Assembly: GCA_025928435.1 (NCBI GenBank)
Contig: JAICJM010000035.1
Coordinates: 1 to 27,133 of the forward strand
Direction of reading: 5' to 3'
Length of the DNA stretch: 27,133 nucleotides
Source: Thermoleophilia bacterium
Lineage (GTDB): Bacteria > Actinomycetota > Thermoleophilia > Gaiellales > JAICJC01
Shown in pieces: positions 22,111 through 27,133 of the stretch. The notes beneath the pieces were generated by a model. The model worked only from the letters and a program-made list of their open reading frames with translations, was not told the DNA's origin and searched no databases. Within the stretch, counting starts at the first letter, position 1, and every line of letters begins with the position of its first letter. A program made the position numbers and the translations under genes.

Positions 22111-22596
22111 ATGGACGAGCCGTTCGTGATCAATCTCGCCGCCGCGCCCGCGATCGGGGCGCCGCGCGGAGCCACGTTCATCCGGGTCGAGCCGGACGGC
22201 GTGACGGGGCCTGACACGGGCGTCAACGTCCAGGTCATGCAGCCGGGGCAGCCGAACGGCCGCTACGACTCCGAACCGGTGCAGGAGGATTTCCTCGTCC
22301 TCTACGGGGTGTGCATCGCGATCGTGGAGGACGAGGAGCGCCCGCTGCGCCAGTGGGACTTCCTGCACTGTCCGGCCGGGAAGAGCCACGTCTTCGTGGG
22401 AGCCGGGGACGGTCCCTGCGGCGTGCTCATGATCGGCTCACGGCGCGAAGAGGGCTTCCGATACACCGTCAACGAGAAGGCTGCGAAGTACGACGCGTCG
22501 GTGTCGCGTGACACTGATGACCCGGCGGAGGCGTACGCCGACTGGCGCGCGGAAGGCGCGGACGTGCAGGTTCCGAACCCGTGGCCGTCGAGGTAA
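22111..22596 (+). CDS. Cupin-domain protein
   Basis: A 161-residue protein with a single cupin barrel. The core runs from GRYDSEPVQEDFLVLYGVC through LRQWDFLHCPAGKSHVFVG to CGVLMIGSRR. The first cupin motif normally reads H-x-H-x(3-4)-E; here the His positions are not conserved and only the second motif keeps a His (KSHVF), so metal binding and classical enzyme activity are doubtful. Family members range from sugar isomerases to small-molecule sensors. The C-terminal tail (DTDDPAEAYADWRAEG) is acidic. A GTG two codons upstream is an alternative start. tRNA-Ala follows on the other strand. Confidence 0.8.
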   Translation: MDEPFVINLAAAPAIGAPRGATFIRVEPDGVTGPDTGVNVQVMQPGQPNGRYDSEPVQEDFLVLYGVCIAIVEDEERPLRQWDFLHCPAGKSHVFVGAGDGPCGVLMIGSRREEGFRYTVNEKAAKYDASVSRDTDDPAEAYADWRAEGADVQVPNPWPSR

Positions 22597-22604
22597 CCCT
22601 GCGA

Positions 22605-22677
22605 TGGAGCGTACCGGGATCGAACCGGTGACCCCCAGCTTGCAAAGCTGGTGCTCTCCCAGCTGAGCTAACGCCCC
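22605..22677 (-). tRNA. tRNA-Ala (anticodon TGC)
   Basis: A 73-nt cloverleaf can be folded on the minus strand: acceptor GGGGCGT with ACGCTCC, D-arm around AGCTCAGCTGGGAGAGC, anticodon stem CCAGC/GCTGG with loop CTTTGCAAG carrying TGC (complement of 22642-22644), and T-arm GGTTCGATCC. The acceptor contains the G3:U70 wobble that specifies alanine. CCA is not encoded. A TATCCT box (22688-22693) lies about 11 nt upstream and is a likely -10. Confidence 0.96.
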
Positions 22678-22687
22678 GCGGGACGGA

Positions 22688-22693
22688 AGGATA
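22688..22693 (-). promoter_or_regulatory. Putative -10 box of tRNA-Ala
   Basis: TATCCT on the minus strand lies 10 nt before the mature tRNA 5' end, at the right distance for a short precursor leader. A convincing -35 was not seen. Confidence 0.4.
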
Positions 22694-22729
22694 CCGCCCT
22701 GCGGGAAGACACGACCCGCAGCGCGGCCG

Positions 22730-24178
22730 CTAGCTCTGCTCGGGCTCCGCGCCGGTCGCCTCGGTCGGCGGAGGTTCGACCGGCGCCACCGGCCCCACGC
22801 CGCCGCCGTTCGTCACCGCAGCCGCGACGGCGGGGGCCACGTCGGCCACGACCGGCTTGCCGTTCCCCGTCGCGTCGCGCACGCCGTCGAGCATCTGCCG
22901 CACCACCTGCATCCCGGTGGCGCCCTGCGCCATGACCTGGGTCAGCATCTCGGCCATGCCCTGGGCGCCGTTGAGGACGTTCAGGTTGTCGACGTGCTCG
23001 AACGACCGCGCAGCGGCCGCGACCAGCTCGGGCATGCGCTCCGCCATCCCCTGCGCGATGACGGCGTCCTGGTTCTCGGTGAGCGCCTCGGACGCCGCGC
23101 GGATCGCCTTCGCCTTCGCGAGGCCACGGGCCTCGATGGCGGCGCCATCCGCCTCGCCCATGAGCCGGGTCGCGTTGGCGTTCGCCGTGCCCTCGAGCTC
23201 GACCCGGCGCGCGTCGGCCTCGGCCTTGGCGATCGCCGCATCGCGGTCGGCCTCGGCCCGCTTGCGGGTCGCGTAGGCCTGCGCGTCCGCCGGCTTCACG
23301 ACCTCGGCCTGCAGCTGCTGCTCGCGCTTCTCGGCCTCGCGCTTGGCCACCTCGGACTCCTGCACGACGACCTGCTGTCGGGACTGCGCCTCGGCCAGCG
23401 GGCCGGCCTGCGCGGCCTTCGCCTTCTCGGTCTCGACCTCGGCGTAGTAGCCGGCCTGCTTGATCTGGCTCATCTTGGTCGCCTCGGCCATCACGGCCTG
23501 GGCCTCCTGCTCGCGCTGGGTGGCCTCCTGGTCGGCCTTCGCCTGGGCGATCCGGGCCTGCTTCTGCACCTCGGCGGCATGCGGCGCCGCCAGGTTCTTG
23601 ATGTAGCCGGTCGGGTCGACGATCTCGCGGATCTGAAGGGCGTCGACGACCAGCCCGAGCCGGCTCATCTCGTCGCCGGAGCTGTCGAGCGTCTCCTGCC
23701 GCAGCCGGTCGCGGTTGTTGATCATCTCCTCGACGGTCAGGGAGCCGATGATCGAGCGCAGGTGGCCCTCGAACACGGCATGCACCTGGCCGTTGATGGA
23801 GGCGTTGTCCATGTCGAGGAACCGGCGGGCGGCATTCGAGATCGAGGCGAGATCGTCGCCGACCTTGAACAGCACGACGCCCTGCACGCCGACGGGAATC
23901 CCCTGCGAGGTCACGCACTCGCCGATCTCGAGCGCCGCCTCGCGGATCGCGAGCGGCAGCCGGCGGACGGTCTGGAGGCCGGGCAGCACGACCGTGCCCT
24001 TGCCGACGACGACCCGGAACGCGCCGTCGGGCCCCGCGCCGGCGCCCAGCCCGGAGATGATGAGCGCCTCGTTGGGCTCGGCCACCCGCCAGGTGCTGCG
24101 GAACAGCAGCACGATCACGATCAGGGCGACGACAACGACGGCCGCTGGGATGGCGGCGGTTGGCACGGTCACGAGCAT
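22730..24178 (-). CDS. Flotillin-like SPFH/band-7 protein
   Basis: A 482-residue membrane-associated scaffold. A single N-terminal helix (IPAAVVVVALIVIVLLFRS) is followed by the SPFH domain (about residues 30-190: VAEPNEALIISGLGAG, VGKGTVVLPGLQTVRRLPLA, VTSQGIPVGVQGVVLFKVGD) and then a long Glu/Ala-rich coiled coil (about 200-360: KADQEATQREQEAQAVMAEA, REAEKREQQLQAEV). A glycine/alanine/proline-rich tail closes the protein. Bacterial flotillins organise functional membrane microdomains and usually work with an NfeD partner. The NfeD-like gene lies 17 nt upstream in the same direction, and the ATG is preceded by GAGAGCCGAGG as a ribosome-binding site. Confidence 0.92.
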   Translation of the reverse strand: MLVTVPTAAIPAAVVVVALIVIVLLFRSTWRVAEPNEALIISGLGAGAGPDGAFRVVVGKGTVVLPGLQTVRRLPLAIREAALEIGECVTSQGIPVGVQGVVLFKVGDDLASISNAARRFLDMDNASINGQVHAVFEGHLRSIIGSLTVEEMINNRDRLRQETLDSSGDEMSRLGLVVDALQIREIVDPTGYIKNLAAPHAAEVQKQARIAQAKADQEATQREQEAQAVMAEATKMSQIKQAGYYAEVETEKAKAAQAGPLAEAQSRQQVVVQESEVAKREAEKREQQLQAEVVKPADAQAYATRKRAEADRDAAIAKAEADARRVELEGTANANATRLMGEADGAAIEARGLAKAKAIRAASEALTENQDAVIAQGMAERMPELVAAAARSFEHVDNLNVLNGAQGMAEMLTQVMAQGATGMQVVRQMLDGVRDATGNGKPVVADVAPAVAAAVTNGGGVGPVAPVEPPPTEATGAEPEQS

Positions 24179-24195
24179 TCCTCGGCTCTCCTCGG

Positions 24196-24402
24196 TCAGT
24201 ACGGCAGCACGACGACGTGACGGGGCGGGAAGTGCTCCTCGACCACCACGCGCGCGTTCTTCGGGATCGCGGCGCCGTCGGCACTCGTCGCCGTGAACGT
24301 CTCCGACCCGCTGCCGACGGCGATCACGACCTCACCGGGATCCTCCGTGCCGATCGGCGTGACGACCCGGCCGGTGAGGCCGGTGACATCGTGCGGGTCC
24401 AC
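24196..24402 (-). CDS. NfeD-like single-domain (OB-fold) protein
   Basis: A 68-residue protein consisting of one small beta-barrel. It starts DPHDVTGLTGRVVTPIGTED (after the initiating GTG) and continues PGEVVIAVGSGSETFTATS, then IPKNARVVVEEHFPPRHVVV. This is the pattern of the C-terminal soluble domain of NfeD proteins, which pair with flotillin and stomatin. The usual membrane helices and protease domain are absent, so it is a minimal cytoplasmic form. GTG at 24400-24402 is preferred because a TTGCCA-17-TACATT promoter ends only 6 nt before it, leaving no leader for an earlier start. It directly precedes the flotillin gene. Confidence 0.75.
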   Translation of the reverse strand: MDPHDVTGLTGRVVTPIGTEDPGEVVIAVGSGSETFTATSADGAAIPKNARVVVEEHFPPRHVVVLPY

Positions 24403-24408
24403 ATGTCC

Positions 24409-24437
24409 AATGTAGATGGAAGATGGCGGCGTGGCAA
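24409..24437 (-). promoter_or_regulatory. Putative leaderless promoter of the NfeD-flotillin operon
   Basis: On the minus strand TTGCCA (complement of 24432-24437) is followed after exactly 17 nt by TACATT (24409-24414), and GTG begins 6 nt later. The transcript would start at or next to the start codon. The -35 box overlaps the inverted repeat at 24425-24444. Confidence 0.6.
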
Positions 24438-24444
24438 CGCCGCC
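24425..24444. repeat. 8-bp perfect inverted repeat over the NfeD-flotillin -35 box
   Basis: GGCGGCGT (24425-24432) and ACGCCGCC (24437-24444) are perfect complements around a GGCA loop. The repeat covers the -35 hexamer, a position typical of operators, and lies between two divergent genes. A DNA-binding partner is not identified. Confidence 0.5.
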
Positions 24445-24547
24445 GGGCGATCCGCGGGCACTTCCGCGCATGCCGTGCGCACGCCGCGGGAATGCTTTCC
24501 GGCAGGAATGCCGGCCCCTGCCTCCTCACTCCGGCCCCGCGACTCCC

Positions 24548-24553
24548 TATACT
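24548..24553 (+). promoter_or_regulatory. TATACT -10 box directly before the GT-C-like membrane gene
   Basis: TATACT is five of six to consensus and is separated from the GTG start (24562) by 8 nt, which implies a leaderless transcript. A small CCGGCA-GGAA-TGCCGG hairpin (24499-24514) lies upstream. No clear -35 is visible. Confidence 0.5.
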
Positions 24554-24561
24554 CGACCGCC

Positions 24562-26205
24562 GTGCCCGCCGTCCTCCGACGTGTCCGGCGAGAGGCGGTT
24601 CTGCCGATCGCGTGCGGCGCGCTCGCGGCTGTGCTGGTCGTGGCGCTGCTGACCTTCGTGCCGCCCTCCGGCGATGCGCCGTCGCACCTGTTCCAGACGT
24701 GGCTCTACCGGCACGGCGGATTCCAGCTCTGGAACAACCTCTGGTACGCGGGCCGGTACGAGTTCGTGAGCTACAGCGCGCTCTACTACCCGCTCGCCGC
24801 CCAGACCGGCGAGCTATCGGTGCTGGCGGTGGCGGCGGCGACGCTGGCCGCGTGCTTCGCCGCCCTCTCGCGACGGGAGTGGGGTCGGGCCGCACGCGGC
24901 CCCGCGGTCGCCTTCGCCTGCACGACGCCGTTCGTCCTGATCGTGTCCGGGTCATACCCGTTCGCCGCCGGCGCCGCCTGCGCCGCCGGCGCGATCCTGG
25001 CGCTTCAGCGCGGCCGCCGGGGGCTGTTCTGCCTCACCGTCGTCGCGACGCTGGGCTTCTCGCCGCTCGCGTTCGCGCTCCTGCTGGCGCTGCTCGCCGG
25101 GCTGCTGCTGGGCCATCCCGAACCGCTCGTCGCCGCCCGCCGCCACTGGATCGCCCTGGCGGTCGTCGTCGCCGCCGTGCTCGCCGGGGTGTTTCTCCAG
25201 CGCGCGTTCCCGAGCGGCGGCATCTACCCGTACAACGTCACCGACGCGCTCGTCGTCGTGCTCTTCTCGCTCGCCGGCCTGTACGTGACGGGGAGGAGCC
25301 CACGCGCTCGCTCGCTGCGGATGCTCTTCGTCGCCTACCTGATCCTGAACCTGTGCGCGTTCCTGTTCAAGAGCCCGGTCGGGTCGAACGCCACCCGGCT
25401 CTTCGCCGTCGCCGGCGCCCCGCTGCTGTGGTTAGCCGCGAACGTCAGCCGCCAGCGCTCGCAGGTCATCGTGTTCCCGATCCTGGCCGCGACCGCCGCG
25501 CTCCAGGTGGGGCCCTGGATCCGCGACGCCTACTCGGCCTGGGGCAACCCGGCGGCGTCCGCCGCCTACTGGCGCCCGGCCATCGACTACCTGCATGCGC
25601 GCGGGGACGACCAGCACCGGGTCGAGGCCGTGGCGACGTGGGGCCACTGGGAGGCCTACTACCTGGCCCGGGCCGGCTTCCCGCTCGCGCGCGGGTGGTT
25701 CCGGCAGGACGACTTCCCCGAGAATCGGGTGCTGTACGACCACCACCTGACCGCGGCGGCGTACGACCACTGGCTGCGGGTGCTCGGCGTGCGCTACGTC
25801 GTCCTGCCCGACACGACCCTCGACTACAGCGCGGGGGCCGAGGCCCGCCTCCTGCGGTCGGGGAACTCGGGCCTGCAGCCGATCTGGAGCTCGAAGCACC
25901 TGAAGATCTACGAGCTGCCCGCTGCGGCGCCGATCGTGTCCGCCCCGCCGGGGAGCAAGGCGGCGATGCTGATCCGGCTCGGCCACCAGGGCATCAGCTT
26001 CCTGGCTCCGGAGCCCGGGCGCTACCTCGTCCGCGTCCGCTACAGCCCGTACTGGCAGCCGCACGCGCCCGACGCCTGCGTCGCCCGTGGGCCCGACGGC
26101 ATGACCGACGTCACCACGGCCTATCCCGGCGTGGTCGACCTCAGCCTGACGCCGTCGCTCGCGAGCGTCGCCGACGCGATGACGAGCAGCAAGCCCGACT
26201 GCTAG
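24562..26205 (+). CDS. Polytopic membrane protein, GT-C glycosyltransferase-like, function unknown
   Basis: A 547-residue protein with about nine to ten hydrophobic segments in the first 330 residues (for example ACGALAAVLVVALLTFV, LLLALLAGLLLG, ALAVVVAAVLAGVFL) and a large C-terminal extracytoplasmic region. The first external loop contains SGDAPSHLFQTWLYRHGGFQ, with an Asp-Ala-Pro near the end of TM1, as in GT-C lipid-linked sugar transferases. The C-terminal half has aromatic-rich motifs such as YWRPAIDYLHARG and RVLGVRYVVLPD, resembling the soluble domain of YfhO-like proteins. I cannot identify a definite substrate. GTG 24562 is chosen from the TATACT box; the same frame is open further upstream. 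Confidence 0.65.
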   Translation: MPAVLRRVRREAVLPIACGALAAVLVVALLTFVPPSGDAPSHLFQTWLYRHGGFQLWNNLWYAGRYEFVSYSALYYPLAAQTGELSVLAVAAATLAACFAALSRREWGRAARGPAVAFACTTPFVLIVSGSYPFAAGAACAAGAILALQRGRRGLFCLTVVATLGFSPLAFALLLALLAGLLLGHPEPLVAARRHWIALAVVVAAVLAGVFLQRAFPSGGIYPYNVTDALVVVLFSLAGLYVTGRSPRARSLRMLFVAYLILNLCAFLFKSPVGSNATRLFAVAGAPLLWLAANVSRQRSQVIVFPILAATAALQVGPWIRDAYSAWGNPAASAAYWRPAIDYLHARGDDQHRVEAVATWGHWEAYYLARAGFPLARGWFRQDDFPENRVLYDHHLTAAAYDHWLRVLGVRYVVLPDTTLDYSAGAEARLLRSGNSGLQPIWSSKHLKIYELPAAAPIVSAPPGSKAAMLIRLGHQGISFLAPEPGRYLVRVRYSPYWQPHAPDACVARGPDGMTDVTTAYPGVVDLSLTPSLASVADAMTSSKPDC

Positions 26206-26235
26206 GCCACACCTCCGCCGCTTGCGCGGACACGA

Positions 26236-26241
26236 TAGAAT
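26236..26241 (+). promoter_or_regulatory. Putative -10 box of the zinc-ribbon gene
   Basis: TAGAAT lies 23 nt before the ATG at 26265; a GAGGA ribosome-binding site sits between them (26256-26260). This unit would therefore have a short leader, unlike several neighbours. No clear -35 is seen. Confidence 0.4.
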
Positions 26242-26264
26242 GGCGGGCCCGCGTCGAGGACGGA

Positions 26265-27133
26265 ATGCCGAGCACGGTCGAGGATACCGCGAGCTGCGCG
26301 CTTTGCCGCCGCCATCTACTGGTGGGCGAGCCCGCGCGCCTGTACCAGGATCCCCAGTCCAAGCGGTTCGCGAAGGTGTGCCCGCTCTGCTACGAGCGGG
26401 CCGACCGGCGCGGGTGGCGGGCCGAGGGCCGGCCGATCGTGGCCGTCCACGCCAACCCGCCGTCCGACCATCTGCTGCGCGAGCGCGAATCGCTGATCGA
26501 CCGGCTGCGCGGCCAGCTGCAGTCGGTCGAGTTCGACCTCGACCGGGTGCGGTCGGCGCTCGCCAAGGCCGAGCAGCAGGCGGCCGAGCTGCGCGGCATC
26601 AAGCGTGAGCTGAAGGACCTGCAGGGCGAGGTGCGCAAGCACGAGCGCGAGGTGCGCACGCTCCAGGACGAGAAGCGCCGCGCCGACGAGCGCGCCGCCC
26701 AGGCCGAGGCCGCGCACAAGTCCGAGATCGCCCGCCATCACGCCGTGGCCGCCGCCCTGGACGAGCGTGCGGCCGAGATGGCCAGGTTCGCGCAGGTACA
26801 GAGGCAGATCGAGCAGGAGCTCGAGTCGCAGCGGGCCCGCTACGCGGAGCTGGCCGAGGCCCGCCGCAAGGAGTCCGACGCCCGCCACGTCCGCCGGCTG
26901 GCGCTCGAGGCGTTCAACCGCTCGGAGCACATCGAGCGCGTCGTCGCCATCTCCCGCAGCCTGGGCGACCCGATCGTGAACGTCCACTGCGACGGCCTGG
27001 AGCTGCCGCGGCCGGTGAAGATCACGATCATGTGGGACATCTCCTGGTACGAGTACGTCGTGCGCCTTGACCTGCTCGAGCGCAGCGTCACCGTCGAGGA
27101 GGCCCGCCGCGGCGACGACCCGCGCGAGCTCCC
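26265..27133 (+). CDS. Zinc-ribbon and coiled-coil protein, partial at window end
   Basis: At least 289 residues, running off the window with no stop. An N-terminal four-cysteine zinc ribbon (CALC at 11-14, CPLC at 39-42) is followed by a basic stretch and then a long heptad-rich coiled coil (about residues 67-225: LIDRLRGQLQSVEFDLDRVR, LKDLQGEVRKHEREV, EKRRADERAAQAEAA). A compact C-terminal part contains VVAISRSLGDPIVNVHCDG, MWDISWYEYVVRLDLL and VTVEEARRG. No known family is recognised. The cysteine knuckle suggests binding to nucleic acid or protein, and the coil suggests dimerisation. The start is fixed by GAGGACGGAATG. Confidence 0.75.
   Translation, partial: MPSTVEDTASCALCRRHLLVGEPARLYQDPQSKRFAKVCPLCYERADRRGWRAEGRPIVAVHANPPSDHLLRERESLIDRLRGQLQSVEFDLDRVRSALAKAEQQAAELRGIKRELKDLQGEVRKHEREVRTLQDEKRRADERAAQAEAAHKSEIARHHAVAAALDERAAEMARFAQVQRQIEQELESQRARYAELAEARRKESDARHVRRLALEAFNRSEHIERVVAISRSLGDPIVNVHCDGLELPRPVKITIMWDISWYEYVVRLDLLERSVTVEEARRGDDPREL

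Overview
The window is a high-GC (roughly 70%) bacterial chromosome segment. High GC, frequent GTG starts, apparently leaderless promoters, a large LuxR-type ATPase regulator (LAL), an LLM/F420-type oxidoreductase remnant and many small lipoproteins all suggest an actinomycete. A Thermoleophilia-like lineage is my guess; there is no rRNA or other marker to prove it.

Layout. 1-1054: 3' end of a CocE-type hydrolase (frameshifted), a small TOBE (molbindin-like) protein, and a divergent lipoprotein. 1196-1951: a secreted GH16-like protein whose nucleophile position is not Glu, followed by a hairpin terminator. 2024-2225: a ~200-bp unit bounded by near-perfect 22-bp inverted repeats, one of which supplies the stop codon of a His-rich CDF metal efflux pump (2217-3170, minus). 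3248-4144: an EamA/DMT exporter. Its stop codon and that of the next convergent gene lie inside one 16-bp perfect palindrome.

4151-13808 (minus) is the centrepiece: a nine-gene, almost fully overlapping operon. In transcription order it runs tetR, two oligopeptide-type ABC ATPases, a Tat/lipoprotein-type solute-binding protein, two permeases, an allantoinase-like cyclic amidohydrolase, an Asp/Glu/hydantoin (allantoin) racemase and an allantoate amidohydrolase/N-carbamoyl amino acid hydrolase. Read together, this is a self-contained system to import a cyclic ureide (allantoin or a hydantoin), racemise it, open the ring and hydrolyse the carbamoyl product, under a TetR regulator at the head of its own operon. 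A LAL-type LuxR regulator (13877-16642) is divergent from it.

16692-18449 holds small hypothetical, lipoprotein and DUF421 membrane genes. 18545-21606 is a decayed or error-rich stretch. It has an LLM oxidoreductase remnant (deletion, frameshift, in-frame stop), an apparently intact M74 murein endopeptidase, a BNR/Asp-box protein with a terminal frameshift, and a remnant of the Imm5-like 'putative immunity protein' family with two compensating frameshifts.

21603-27133 contains an unrecognised conserved-looking protein, a cupin, tRNA-Ala(TGC), an NfeD-like/flotillin pair, a GT-C-like polytopic membrane protein and the start of a zinc-ribbon/coiled-coil protein running off the window. No CRISPR array, rRNA, transposase, phage gene or replication origin was seen.
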